This document shows, in pieces, positions 25,001 through 35,860 of a stretch of DNA of 64,000 nucleotides. The position numbers were made by a program, and so were the translations under genes. The first letter of the stretch is position 1. Every line of letters starts with the position of its first letter. Under the pieces are notes generated by a model. That model did no database searches, had not been told where the DNA came from, and saw nothing but the letters and a program-made list of their open reading frames with translations. The DNA is from Micropterus salmoides (lineage: Eukaryota; Chordata; Actinopteri; Centrarchiformes; Centrarchidae). Where the stretch lies: the NCBI RefSeq assembly GCF_014851395.1, contig NW_024040040.1:9052711-9116710 (forward strand), written 5' to 3'.

Positions 25001-25802
25001 GAGTGAGTGAGTGAGTGTGTGATTAAAGTGTTAATTCAATAGGGCAGTAAGTTAGTGAAAGGGTGAGTGAATGAATGAATAGGTGAATGATTCATTCACT
25101 CACTTATAACTGAGTGAGTAGAGTGAGTGAAAGTGATTTAGTAATAAGTGAGTAAGTGAACGAGTGAGTGATCGACTAAATACACCCTACATTTTATTAA
25201 TTTATTAGATTATTAATGAGTAATGTTTTGACCGCACCTGTCCCGCAGGTCACGCCTCACCTTTTGCTTTTTTGGACACTCTTCTTGTCCTTCTTGTTCA
25301 TCACGACAGGCACACAGCTCGTGAGCTCGGTCCAGTCCGCGTGCAACCCGCAACTCCAGCCCGTGGAGAACCGGGAGAAGAGCCACGACTCGGCTTTACC
25401 TGGCCGGTGACAGGTGCATTTCCTCTGGCCGGGCATGCAGTCGCAGGGCTGCTCCAGCTCGATGTTTTTGACCAGGTGCCGCCCAAACGTCGTCCCGCCG
25501 GTCTTCTGAATATGCAGGAACACCATAACGTCGTCTCCTCGGATGTTGAAGTCGACGTGCCGGTCCAGGTCCCGCTCCGTGAAGTTAAATCTGGATGTGA
25601 TTCTGGAAGGAAGGTCCTCGTCCGCCTCCGGCTCTGTGTAAACTAACTCAAACCCCGATGAATACCGCTGGAAAAGCCCCTTCTCGTCACTTCTGAAGTA
25701 GCAGGTGTTGCTGTCCGTCGGGCACACATACTGGTAGCCGATCATCAAGAAGAGCACCGCCGCGATGGGGATGAAGATGAGTCTGTTGAACTTCTCCTCC
25801 AT
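6471..25802 (-). CDS. hs6st3: Heparan sulfate 6-O-sulfotransferase 3, two coding exons, 436 aa
   Basis: Golgi type II membrane enzyme that transfers sulfate from PAPS to the 6-OH of glucosamine in heparan sulfate, tuning FGF and other growth-factor signalling. Coding segments on the - strand: 25802-25261, then 7239-6471. The donor AAAAG|GTGAGG and acceptor CTCTGCAG|AAAT join in phase 2 to complete R181. Seen: cytosolic start MEEKFNR; signal-anchor about 8-25; short acidic stem about 40-70; 5'-phosphosulfate loop HIQKTGGTTFGRH (97-109, with H109 at the place of the family's catalytic base); 3'-phosphate motif LRDPVSRYLSEW (189-200); sequons at N73, N269 and N325; basic coiled region about 362-392; a 13-glycine run at 401-413; and the C-terminal end EDYSSQVVRW. 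That last motif identifies HS6ST3 rather than HS6ST1/2. Human HS6ST3 is 471 aa with a much longer stem. Which teleost ohnolog (3a or 3b) cannot be decided here. Confidence 0.95.
6543..6581 (-). repeat. hs6st3: Glycine-codon triplet repeat in hs6st3 (13 Gly)
   Basis: On the coding strand the run is 8 GGA, 3 GGT and 2 GGG codons, encoding residues 401-413 in the variable C-terminal tail, followed by three acidic residues. The near-uniform GGA block suggests replication slippage and possible length polymorphism. Confidence 0.9.
7338..7632 (+). repeat. Dispersed teleost repeat, copy A
   Basis: Carries the blocks gggaaacagctagcttagct, ccacctaccagcacctttaaagctcac and aagctaagctgctggct, shared with copies near 16.6, 35.9, 40.1 and 42.1 kb. 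I recall this family as abundant in percomorph introns; its class is uncertain, though the ends of copy B look inverted. A short open frame at 7507-7740 overlaps it and is not a gene. Confidence 0.55.
9600..9860. repeat. Short palindromic segment with CCTCGCTC/GAGCGAGG repeats
   Basis: atcctcgctc (about 9670), gatcctcgctcc (about 9702) and gtcgaggagcgagga (about 9743) form direct and inverted copies, with two aaataagag repeats. It is probably a fragment of a dispersed element; the family was not recognised. Confidence 0.35.
10915..11265. repeat. Probable dispersed repeat containing 'ggctctttagctgctaaatg'
   Basis: The stretch with ttttagctctgttttggtctc and ggctctttagctgctaaatg is one I recall as a recurrent percomorph genomic repeat. 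No second copy was found in this window, so the call rests on memory. Confidence 0.35.
12099..12150 (+). repeat. (TG)n tract grading into G-rich runs
   Basis: A TG repeat followed by successive runs of three to six G separated by T or TG. It meets the usual G-quadruplex pattern of four or more G3+ runs on the + strand, which is the template strand of hs6st3. Confidence 0.7.
14657..14674 (+). repeat. Poly-C run (18)
   Basis: Eighteen consecutive C in the hs6st3 intron; a probable hypervariable homopolymer and a place where sequencing length may be wrong. Confidence 0.85.
16040..16150 (-). repeat. tRNA-like SINE fragment
   Basis: Reverse-strand sequence contains a B-box-like ggttcaaatcc inside a T-arm (cagggttcaaatcccgg) and, about 33 bases upstream, an A-box-like tggcgttgcgg. 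The acceptor stem does not pair, so it is not a functional tRNA; a tRNA-derived SINE or tRNA pseudogene fits best. Confidence 0.45.
16607..16950 (+). repeat. Dispersed teleost repeat, copy B
   Basis: Most complete copy: begins attctgggaaatag, includes cttccagtctttattgtaagctaac and ends atcttctcatctaactctcgg/caagaaag. The ends read as approximate inverted repeats (actctcatatctg versus catacagtcgtgggagtg), suggesting a non-autonomous DNA transposon. Confidence 0.5.
17670..17976. mobile_element. MITE-like element with ~26-bp terminal inverted repeats
   Basis: Left end ccttgaagggagactgtgta (17670-17689) is matched in reverse complement by tacagtctcactttaagg at 17959-17976. The inverted ends share gagactgt(g)taactttt. 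The body is AT-rich and non-coding. No clear target duplication was identified, so the superfamily is open. Confidence 0.6.
19832..20402. mobile_element. Possible degraded hAT element
   Basis: Left end cagaggtttccaacccaggggtcg resembles hAT termini, and the right end gggaaaccactg (20391-20402) is its approximate inverse. The flanking octamers gttaaatc and tctcaatc match at only 5 of 8 positions. Internal sequence has no intact frame. Confidence 0.4.
20563..21078. mobile_element. Non-autonomous DNA element with inverted ends
   Basis: Left acattctcact...cgtcacatatggac (20564-20594) is inverted at the right as gtccatatgtgacaacttgagagtgagaac (21046-21075). The interior contains ggttaggtttaggcacc, a phrase I recall from an abundant percomorph repeat. 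It is non-coding. Confidence 0.6.
22019..22050. repeat. (TA)16 microsatellite
   Basis: Uninterrupted TA dinucleotides; it lies just before the 20-bp minisatellite. Confidence 0.9.
22115..23245 (+). repeat. 20-bp minisatellite (~50+ units), each carrying AATAAA
   Basis: Tandem units near aagttaccgtgattagaata and aagtcgaaatgattagaata with a constant 20-bp period. Edges are degenerate (before 22200 and after 23060). A 100-bp five-unit higher-order block at 22241-22340 is repeated almost exactly at 22341-22440. Nearly every junction reads gaataaag, so the canonical poly(A) hexamer recurs on the + strand, antisense to hs6st3. An inverted piece (caactttattctcgac) lies outside at 23298-23313. It is not a CRISPR: the units are contiguous without spacers. 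Confidence 0.9.
24783..25180 (+). repeat. (GTGA/ATGA)n tetranucleotide-rich array next to hs6st3 exon 1
   Basis: Imperfect gtga, atga and gagt repeats, densest at about 24870-25020 and 25060-25170. The array ends about 80 bases inside the intron from the exon 1 donor, so the nascent hs6st3 transcript carries TCAC/TCAT repeats just after the splice site. Confidence 0.8.
25261..25802 (-). CDS. hs6st3: hs6st3 coding exon 1 (residues 1-180 and two bases of 181)
   Basis: Starts at ATG 25802-25800 in an excellent Kozak context (gtttccaccATGG) and ends at the donor AAAAG|GTGAGG. It encodes the membrane anchor, short stem, PAPS loop with H109, the cysteine cluster CDCMPGQRKCTCHRP and the block SWLFSRFSTGWSCGLHADW. 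Reading on past the donor would hit a stop almost at once. Confidence 0.95.
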
Positions 25803-26200
25803 GGTGGAAACCTGTACCTCACGCCGTTGGCACGAACGGTAACGTGATGTCCGAGTCGTTCTCCTCTCCTCCTCGTCTCATCCTGCAGTTTCACTTCAGG
25901 TACGCAGTGCTCCTGTCCTGTCCTGTTAGTTAAAAAGTCCCGCTAGCAGGTGAGGACATGTCCTGCAACAGGGCAGAGAGAGCAGGTCCACTTCTCAAAC
26001 TTCAAGCTATCACACAAAACAATCACAACCCCTTTTTTTTATTCTTCCTTTAATATGTCAAAATGGTGGCATTGCACGCGTGCAACAAGACCTTTTCGAG
26101 ACGACAGCGCGAGACGGCACATCCCCGCGTGAGGAGCGTTCGGGCTCGGCTGTCCTGCACAACGCCAACTGCTGATCGGTATCTGCAACAAGCTGGACAA
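25803..26200 (-). promoter_or_regulatory. hs6st3: hs6st3 5' UTR and GC-rich promoter region
   Basis: The sequence just upstream of the hs6st3 ATG is richer in GC and CpG than the surrounding DNA, with CpGs scattered through 25830-26160, as expected of a vertebrate CpG-type promoter. The transcription start cannot be placed. Confidence 0.5.
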
Positions 26201-26821
26201 AGTCAACACTACGACTTCCCGTCAGGATCTTCAAAATAAATATTTTACGGCCATATTGTCAAATTTACCTGCCTTTTAATGGGAGAAAATATTTAGGTAA
26301 AGGTCTAATTAGAATAGCTTTATATTTGGAGCGTCACAGCTGAATTCATAATAATATCATAACATCACTGGTAGTCTCATGTGAATTACATCATCGTCAT
26401 CATCATCACCATCATCAATCATCAATTAGCCAAAACAAATGTAAAAGTATTTAAATTGAAATTGTGTGAGTAGATGTGACAGTCGATGTTGTTTACCCAC
26501 TGTATGGCCATAGTTATGAATAAAGATTGGGGGAAAAGTTTTTAAATTGCAATCTGAGAAGGCAGAAAATCACCTGATCAAGCATATTCATGTAGACACA
26601 TTTAGTCAAAGTGACTTCTGTGTGCCTACGTTTGTCTCACGGATTCAAAATTTGGTTGAAATGCTTATGTTATATATAATAATCATTTGAATCTGAAGAA
26701 TGGGGACCTCCAGCTCCAGGACCTACTGCCAAGCCAAATTCACTCAATGCTTATTATTGTTTTTAAGAATCCATCAGGCCAGGGCAAAGTGCCACATATA
26801 GGAATTACAGATGGGCTATAT

Positions 26822-26960
26822 TAGTGGTTCTCAAACTGGAGGGGGGACATCCTAGCGAGGATTTTGTTTATTTGATAACAATTCCACTTTTGTAATAGGG
26901 GCATGAAGTTTTTTGGGGCTTCTAAAGGAAGCTGTGAAAGAAAACGTTTGAGAACCACTT
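26822..26960. mobile_element. hAT-type MITE, 139 bp
   Basis: Inverted ends tagtggttctcaaact (26822-26837) and cgtttgagaaccactt (26945-26960). Flanking octamers are ggctatat (26814-26821) and ggctatta (26961-26968), matching at 6 of 8. Same terminus class as the 1610-1767 element, but the internal sequence differs. Confidence 0.7.
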
Positions 26961-27275
26961 GGCTATTAGCCTATTAAAGATTTAATCATGAAACAAGTGA
27001 ATGTTGTATATTTCCAACTGTTCTTCAATGTTATTTTTATGTGATGTTTCTCCAGTCCCCACTCCCAAAACCAGCCTGTGTGTCTCACCCCAACGCCTTC
27101 AACCAGAGAGGAGGAACTTATTAGTGAAATCAGCTGAGCGTTAATGCAATGGAGCCCAGGCTAGCTTTTATTTTGAAGACCAGAAAAATTGAATTTCCGG
27201 TTTTGTTCTGGCTTGACTCTACATCTGCGCCAGTCATCTGTCCCGCTGCTGAGCCAGTGACGCAACCGCATCTCT

Positions 27276-27277
<2 letters not shown>

Positions 27278-27326
<49 letters not shown>
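27278..27326. repeat. (AC)24 microsatellite
   Basis: Pure AC dinucleotide repeat of about 49 bases, about 1.5 kb upstream of the hs6st3 start. Confidence 0.95.
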
Positions 27327-27330
<4 letters not shown>

Positions 27331-27834
27331 GAGAGACAGTGTCGATTTGAGTGGCCTAGAACAACTGCTGGGGAAAAGTCGATAGAATACCAATATTTGT
27401 GGAAAGATATATCGTAAATGAAGATTTTAATGGTGTGTTTTACTTATTCTGTAATACCTTTAAATTGATATTGGTCATATGTGCACCTGTGGTATTACAC
27501 AGTGACTTTTATGTGTCATACTCAATGGTTTATGTGAATATGGTATCATTTTAATATTGATATAACAACTTTATTATTTTCATAAAGGGGTTCAGGTCTG
27601 TTGTACTCGACAGTGTAGTGTTGAGAAGATACTGTCTTGAAATCTTGAAGTGTATATGTGTAAGATTACTGCTGGCAGGCCTCAGCCGTGTGACTTTCAA
27701 AACATGACGTCTGAGATTTAAGTCACCGAGCAGCCAACTGGAAAGAGTTAAATCCTCAGGCGAGTCATTTCAGCACCATGGACAGATTCCAACATGTCAA
27801 GTCAATAATAGTCATCCTGTGTGAGAGAAATGCA

Positions 27835-27860
27835 TGTGTGTGTGTGTGTGTGTGTGTGTG
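27835..27860. repeat. (TG)13 microsatellite
   Basis: Pure TG dinucleotide repeat of about 26 bases. Confidence 0.9.
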
Positions 27861-29084
27861 CCTACCATTTCGTCATCATCTCGCATACATAGGTTTTCAT
27901 TTACCCCAGCACACCATCAGACTTGTACATGTGATGCAGTACAGATGAATTTACAGCGCTATATGGACACAACAGGCCAGAACTAAAGACATTTAACCCT
28001 CAGTAATGGATTTCCTTTAAGCCTGCTCTGATCAAATGCTTTTGTTATTTTGCCTAAGATGCCCTCCATCAAGGGATTTAACCAGGATGCACTTTGGTAT
28101 GTATTCTATTCAATCCTCTTTCAGCATGCACTTTGCCCTCTTGCTCAGACATTGACTTAATCTGTATGCGAGTTTAGTTTGTGGTTCACCTCTCTTTGTG
28201 TCAGAGAGGAGTCACCATCCCTCATCCCGCATCCTGTGGGAGGGTGGGTGGTGGAGAGGGGGCATGAAAGGAAGCTGCTCCAGAAAGTGTCAGTCCAAGA
28301 AATATCTCATTTCATAAAGGTCACACGGAAGTGAACTCCTGGACATTAGTTATATTTTTGCCTCAGTGATGATAACATCCTGTGTCAGCATGCTCTTTAC
28401 CTGTAAGGCCTCTTTTGGATATGATACAGTGCTGATTTTGCAAAAGAAACATTTCTACTACAAATGGCACGCTGATTAAAATCTGAGCAGAATCCCTGAT
28501 GGGAAAGAATCTGCATTAATGTTTTGTGCAGTGAAGTGGGACTTGTGTTGTTATGGTTGTACAGCTGGGATATTTACGAGGTCCCCGACGCTCACTACAC
28601 AAGCCTTATGAGAAATAACCCCCGGGAAGTGCTGATTCAGCGGATGCAGCAATGTACAGAGCACGCAATAATGGAACTGAAGCTTCCTGGAAATTATGAT
28701 TGGATTGGTTTGCGATATCTGTTTATCTATTTTTCATTCTCAGCAAGGCCATTCTGGTGCCACTGCAGATGTGTATGGATTTTGTATTTATTGGAATTAG
28801 TATTGATGTTATATTGATGTTGGGAGGCATTTAGAAAGTTCACATTTGGACCCTTGTAGCAGGACCTCCATTCAGCTGAGAGTTTCTAGGTGTGTCTAGC
28901 AAATGAGCAGCCTGAGACTGTTGAGGAAAGCAAAAGGAATATAAAACTGCTGCACAAGAAAAACTGAGAAAATTTAAAGGAAATATGGGGGCTCACCGCT
29001 GAGTATAAAAAATGATCCAAATGTAACAGCCTCAGAGGATCAAGAAATATCTGCCTGGCTAGTTTGCCAGGTTATAGAATAGGT

Positions 29085-29350
29085 CAGGAGTTTTCAAAGT
29101 CTTGACATTACATGCTTCCCCTCAGACTAAGCTCTATATTTGTGCATTTATATGTTTCTTACTCTGATGGGAGAAAACAGTTCCCAAAAACAGCTGTATC
29201 TCTGAAATGTCACACATGCAAGCTATACTATGCGATCTCCTTGTGATAACTAATGCAATAAGTAATGTAATATTGTTTCACTTCCATTCACTGAGCCTCA
29301 CCTGAAACTGTGTGGAGCTCCCGCCTCACACTTTGAAAACCCCCTAGCTG
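29085..29350. mobile_element. hAT-type MITE, family copy 1 (266 bp)
   Basis: Ends caggagttttcaaag and ctttgaaaaccccctagctg. Flanked by gaataggt (29077-29084) and gaatagga (29351-29358), a 7/8 target duplication. The right third (aatgtaatattgtttcactt onward) is clearly homologous to the element at 30271-30637. Confidence 0.7.
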
Positions 29351-30270
29351 GAATAGGATATAAATGAGAGTAAGACACACATGCACAGAGGCAAAGTCAG
29401 CACATCTTCATCTCTCATTTTGTAATATTATAGGGGTACAACATAAAAAAGATGCAGCCTAATCTGGTCATATCATCATTATCAGATCCACAGGTGGAGC
29501 ATCTGTAAAAAAAAATAAAGAAAGAAGAAGAAGCCTCAAGCATGTAGATGTGTTCTGTAAGCTGTCACCTTGGAAAAGGTACAGATGGCGGTGCTGTCAT
29601 GGCGACAGCTGCTTATTCGTCGTCTCCAACTCCTCCGTTTTTTGGGTGCTAACCCTCTCCTGATATAATGGCCGATTACCTGCTGTTATTTGTCTGGTGC
29701 TGCTGCAGTTTCCTCTCTAATTTCCAGTATGTGTTTTGACTTCCCCCTGCTTGCCCGCCTCTGGGTTAGTTTGTTGTGCTGATTGGCAACCTGTTGCTGA
29801 TTATAGGACTGAAGTCTGATTATTCGTTCCAGTTCTTTCCTTTACTGTTACAGGTGCTGGTGGGAGTCTGAATGGTATATAATGATGCCATGTTAGGTTT
29901 TGGATGTTGTTTTTTTTGGCCATTTATTACAACTCTCAGTTGAGTCCAATTTGATCTAGAAGGTTTGACAGATTGCATGGCCATGTCTGAAGATAGAAAC
30001 GTTTGACTTCTCTGTTTAAAATCATTTTAAAATCACTTACTTACAAGTACTTTGCCGAAAAGCTGTGTACCTTTGCTGAATCTTCATCTAATCATTTAGC
30101 GCATTCATCAGTCACATTTAGGTAGCCAGTGCTCATTTGCTTTGCATTGTTGGAACGAAATGAGAATTAAGAAGACTAAGAGTTGACAGCCATGCTAGCA
30201 CCTACAGTATCAGCAAGCTAACATGGTAACACTGCTAGCCTTGTAGTCACACTATTTAAAGAGCCTAAAT

Positions 30271-30637
30271 CAGGTGTTTTCAAATGTTTAGTCTCGCTCA
30301 AGTCCTGGATGCCTAAAGGATCATGATTAAGTTATTTGATTGACATAGACACTCAACATAATATTGCTGTTTGACATAACTTCAGACTACACATACAAAT
30401 ACATAAAAAAAAGGTCTGGCCCACGGAGTTTGTTAGGCTCTGACTCTGATAAACAGTTCCCCAAAACTACTGTATCTCTGAACTAAACTTAACCAAATCA
30501 CACACACATTTAGGCTATTCTGTGTGATTTCTTTTTGATAGCTAATGTAATATTGTTTCACTTCCGTTCACTGAGCCTCCTGTGAAACAGTTTGGAGCCC
30601 CCCTGGGGAGGCCTGCCTCACAATTTGGAAACCTCTG
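30271..30637. mobile_element. hAT-type MITE, family copy 2 (367 bp)
   Basis: Begins caggtgttttcaaatg and ends tttggaaacctctg. It has a perfect 8-bp target duplication, gcctaaat, at 30263-30270 and 30638-30645. It shares aatgtaatattgtttcactt and the following cactgagcctcc with copy 1 and is about 100 bp longer in the left half. Confidence 0.85.
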
Positions 30638-33600
30638 GCCTAAATTATCTACTGCTGCTTTGCATGTTTAGAGTATTAAACAAGTAAAACCACATACTGT
30701 TTAAAGCTCCTTTTTTTAATTGGCTGAATTAATTGTGTTAGTGTTCATATTGTTTTTTTATTTAAATGTAAGTGCCAGCGATGGTGGCTTTGCTTTAACA
30801 GGATTGTTAAAATTGTGTCTGAGACATCGTTGCTTTCTGAAATTTCCAACATCTCCGACTTGGGATTTAAACTAAGAGGTTGACAATCTACTTTTTCTGA
30901 TTCAACTGCTTGTAATTACGGTCTGAACAATTCAGTACAGCTGGACGATGGGAACGTAATTAGACAAATTAAGACTGTCCCTAAACTAATTCTGTAAGTG
31001 GTTACTTTTAAGTTCTCTCTTTTTATTAAAAAAATTCTCTCTTTCTTTCTAAGAAGGTGTGTACTTCTTTTATTGTCTTTTATCTGGCTGTAGAAATGTA
31101 CTGTCTTTATTTGCCATAGAGCATCTTTGGTTTTAGTGAATTGACAACTCTGGCCATTTGCCTCGGCTGCATGTGGCGCGAGTGACTGAAGATGTGTGAA
31201 CTCTCCACCACAGGGATCCACCAGCAGGCCCGCAGACCTGCCGTGCAGCGATGGCACCACGCCAACCTGTGCCGGGCTCCCACCACAGCCTCATCCAAAA
31301 CGCTTAATCAAAAGGGACACTGTGTCCACTTGGACCGTACGAAAAGGAAGCCGCTGGCCCATGCTGCGCACCTTGGCAGCTCGACAGAGAACAACCCAGA
31401 TTGGTCTGCTATCCACTACACTGGGAGGACGTTGGAGAGGAGGCCTGTGATTCAGCCTGCATTTTCTAGCAGGTAATTGAAGCTTTGGGGACACGGCTGA
31501 TAGTGATGTGTCCTGCCGTGGTCTAATCAGCCTTGCTGTCTTTACCATCAGCACGGATGGATGTTTATCGTCTGCTCGAAACGGCGCCTGCATGTCACTT
31601 CCCGCAGAAGTTGATTTGAGCCGCTGAGTGAATGTCAGAGCAGAAATTACTGTAATTTCACTCATCAAGCTTTATTGTAGCATGTACCCCGATATTAAGG
31701 TCACCTTTGTCTGGCTTCACTGATTCATTCAGACTCTGCTGTGCAATTTCACTGCCAAACACACATGTATGTTTGATTTTTTGGAACATTTGAGGTTGCC
31801 TCTTTCTTTAGATGTCTGGTTTCTACTCCCAACATTCATGCCTAATTTAATAACTTGAGAAAATGTTGGAATAATTTGTTGTAATTCCCTACTGTGTTTC
31901 AAATTGCTTTCTGACCTCCTGCTGGACAGAAAACAATGTTCCAATTTTCCTTCAGAATATGGTGCAATAACACTTAAACTGATTTTGAAGGTTAAGGGTA
32001 TGATGCCCATTGCACCAAACCTGCACTACAAACACTATTTCATGTAGAGTATTATTAGCTGCAGTAGTGAGGGTAAAAGTGGAACTAAGTATGGTTTAGT
32101 CCACTCTGATGCTCTGGACTTCAGATAAACATTGAAGCATTCATGTCAACAACAGAGAGAGAAATGTGATCAACCTAAATCAACCTAAGACAGTTTGCTA
32201 GCAGTTTTACTGAATAGTTGAACACGTATGTAATGCGGTTGGCTAGCTACAGTTGCTGACAAATCAGCTACAGGTCTATCGTCACCAACTTCTCACATTG
32301 CTGAGGATGAGTGACCAAAGTTATTTCAAGCAGCAGGTTACACTGAAAGTTGTGCAACACCATTAGTTATATTACATATATTTTTCAATATTATACAATA
32401 TTAAGATTCTCATACTATACAACATTTCTCCATTAATAACTTGAAATATTAGTTTACTGATGGAAATAAACCTTCAGTAGCATCAGAAAAAGTGTAATAA
32501 TTAACACATAACTAACCCCAACATCACGTCTGAGTATAGGGATTTTAGGTTTGATTTGGTCTGTGTGGGGAAGCCATTGCCCCGTTATTTTCTATTTTCA
32601 CAAAGTTTTCACAAATCTAAAACGGTTTTAAAACAAACTTTACAGTCTCCTTCCTATATAAATACAGGTCAGATTTGTTAATATAGCATTTTTTAAGATA
32701 GACTTGGTCTAATGTTGTCTAGATGGAAAAAATGCTGTTAATCCACTTTTTTTTTTTAATAAAACTTTTACAAATCTAACAGTGGCTTTTAAACTTTTAC
32801 TGTTAAAGTAAGTGCTGAATAATTGTTGTAAAACCTTACGGTGAAAGCTTCACACAGTATGCTGAGAAAGGTGTGCTGAAATATGCTGACATTTCAGATC
32901 AGAGAGCCTTTCTTAAATATGTGGGTCCCAGATTTGTGTGCTAGTAGTTTGTTAGGAGTTAATGATGGGCCCTAGTTTGTGGGCCCTATTTCAATCGTGC
33001 AAGCACAGTGACAGTCACAAAGCATTGCATCTTGGGCCCACGGACTGTGTGGCCGTCTGCTCCTCCTTTATTTTATTCATGTATGTGCAAAAGCACAAAG
33101 TGCTCAAGTTTTGAGTGAAGATGAATATAGATCGGCGAGTGTGGTGATTTAATAAATTCATCAGCTTCTCTAGGAAATCATGTTAATAAGTGAACATATA
33201 GTTTTAGTAGAACTTCTTTTGAAACACAAGATAAAGTTTCTGAATTGCCAGCCCTGACACATTTAGTGAGTAAGTACGTAAGATACACACACTTTAAAAA
33301 ACATCTTTATGCTGTACTTTCTTAATGAGAGATAAATTGAAAGAGATCCATTGCTCACATTCGCTGAATAATCGTTCCACTGGCTGATTCAGGAGGAGGC
33401 TTTAATGCTGACAGTCCCAAGGACAGACAAAATGTACTGATGTAAAGAAGCAAATGAGGGAACAAGCAGGAAAATAATCAGATACAGAATAAAGGAATAA
33501 CAAAATGTTGAGGACACGAATCGTTGAAACCTTGGCAGTAATTATCTTTTAATTAACATTCCTTCTTCCTTCTTGAGAAAATATTTTCAAACAGTTTTCT

Positions 33601-33949
33601 CATGCCGAGTGATATAAAGTGTTCAAAGTGAACCCCTGAAGTAAAATCTGATTATCGATGTGTGTGAATTTGAGTTGTGATCAAGGCAAAGAAAAAAAAG
33701 ATATAGGGAATATCTGACACCAAGGGCCTTCCTGCCTTTGTTAACATGTAAGCTACCTCTCCATCACTCGCATATCTACCAATGCAGTCATGCACTATTT
33801 GATTAAAAAGTTTAATTAGGTCAATGTGTTCTGTCTACGAATGGTGTGTTTGTGTCAAAACACTTTTTCATCTTGAAAAGGCCCCTTCTGTGGCTGCTGC
33901 ATGATGCCTCCTTTTGAGTGCATGTATGTTTGCACAGTAACTTTTTATG

Positions 33950-34530
33950 GCAACTGTTGGATTTCAAGCCCAGTTCCTTGTTAAGGATTACTAGCCAATC
34001 AGAAGCAGAGTAGGGCGGGCCCTGAAAAGCCGGTAAACACTGCTTCAGTTCAGCTGAGCAACATGGATGGGAGCAAGAGTTTCAGAGTGGTGAGGTATTA
34101 ATTTGTAACAAATGTATCTTTCATCCATAAAGTTTTAACTGAGCTCTGTCTCTACATCACAGTAACAACTTTATGTCCATTGACTGCCTGGAGGGTAGCT
34201 AGTGTTTGGAAGGCAGAGGAGAGGCAGCAGGTGGATGTCACGTTACTGTGTGCTGCAGCAGCTGAGTATTTTTCCACCGGTGTCTTTGAGGGCATGTCGG
34301 ACTAGCCGCTTGGCACGCATTTTGCTGTGTCGTCACAGGGATCAAAGGGAAAAGGCTGGACTACAAACGAGCTGTTTTCAGGCAGTTGCGAGCAGTGTTT
34401 TCTGTGGGAGATGGAAACTCCCTTTGGGGTGGACGTTGGGCTTTTTCACTTTGTAAACCTATTACATGCACAAAAAAGATATATAACTCAATAAAGGAGA
34501 GGGAAAAGGCCGAACAGCATAATATAACCT
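33950..34530. repeat. Probable dispersed repeat
   Basis: Phrases such as actagccaatcagaagcaga and catgcacaaaaaagatatat are ones I recall from a common percomorph repeat. The short open frame at 34202-34456 inside it has no recognisable domain. No second copy is present in the window. Confidence 0.35.
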
Positions 34531-35860
34531 CTTTAATGTAATTAAAAGCACTTCATCATCAGTTTAAAAAGTTACCCGAGGAGGACTCTGGGCTAACAAT
34601 TACAAAGAATAGAAGATTTCATGTATTATGATCCCCATTAGCTTCTTCAAAACAAATATTTCCCAGGGTCCACAAACACCACACATTGATGGGAATCGCA
34701 CCACAACTGAAAGGGGCTCTTTGGCGATTTAGCATTGCACTTTCATGAAGTTGTAGGACTCACAATACACAGATTTTTTAGAAAATGAGTGGCTAGAATT
34801 GACGCAGCAGAAGCCGAGAGAGGACTTTTAGTCCTCAGTATGGCTCAAAAACAGTGGATACTATATTTCACATGATGCAGTTCACTAGTGTCATTCATAT
34901 TAGAGCCTCATTGCCTGGCACATCTTTCAAACTACACACCTTCAGCTTGTTAAAAACAGGCTTTCTGGTAAAATGAAAAGAAAAAGCCTACAAGCCCAAA
35001 CTGAAATAACTTCGATATCAGGCTTTACAAAGCTTCTTCAGAACCACAGAGGACATTAAACATCTGTTTTCACAGTCTTAGCAGTACTCCTCATGCTGAT
35101 TAAACTCATCTTGATGTGTGAAATCTGCTGTGCATGGCATCAATCAATGCCACAAACCAGGGCATTTACTGTATTGTGTAGTTTGCTGTACCGATAGGCC
35201 TTTATACAGACACGGAACAGTACAAATTACCAACAATAAAAACACCTTAATAACCTAACACAAAACACCTGATTATTTATGACTAACTGACTGATTCCTC
35301 TTTAAAAACTTGAGTTCAAAGTGATACCATTCATGATCCGTTTTGAGTTATGTGGGCAAGGGTTTACACATATTGATCCCCTGAATAGTCCATCCAAAGC
35401 AGAGCTGCAATTAACAATAACATTCATGACTGATTAAGGTGAAAATTATTAAATTAAAGTTGACGTCTTCATATTGCTTGTTTTGTCCGACCAACAGTCC
35501 AAAACACAAACTTATTCCATTTACAGTAAAATAAAACAGAGAAAATAATCAACTTTACATATTTAGTCCCTTGAGAATATGGCGGTGGTGAGAACCTACC
35601 AACTCCCAATTAAAAAGTTGAACCCTACATTATCATCTTAACAGGACTGATTGTTGTAGAACATGCTTGCATGTGTCCAAGACATTGTACAATAACTAAA
35701 TATAAATAAACAATAAAAGAATAGTTTAACTATTTGGATGAGAAGGAGTATATCTTGTATATAAATCTGTAAACGCTGTCCTGTTTTCATTGTTTTGTTT
35801 TTCTTGTGATGTCCAGTTAAAGTTCTGTCTTTTGTCTTCCAATTAAAAAAAAAAAAAAAA

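Larger units (their letters stand above)
7240..25260 (-). other. hs6st3: hs6st3 intron 1 (18.0 kb)
   Basis: A single intron, bounded by GTGAGG at 25260 and CTGCAG at 7240 (read on the - strand). No second gene was found inside it: open frames are short and unsupported. It holds copies of a dispersed repeat, two MITE-like elements, one possible larger hAT remnant, a tRNA-like SINE fragment, the 20-bp minisatellite and a GTGA/ATGA array near the donor. The human intron is far longer (hundreds of kb, from memory). Confidence 0.9.

Noticed and set aside
28524..28817. 97-codon + strand open frame in the intergenic region
   Set aside because: No recognisable domain, poor start context, hydrophobic run at the end; kept only as part of a low-repeat segment.
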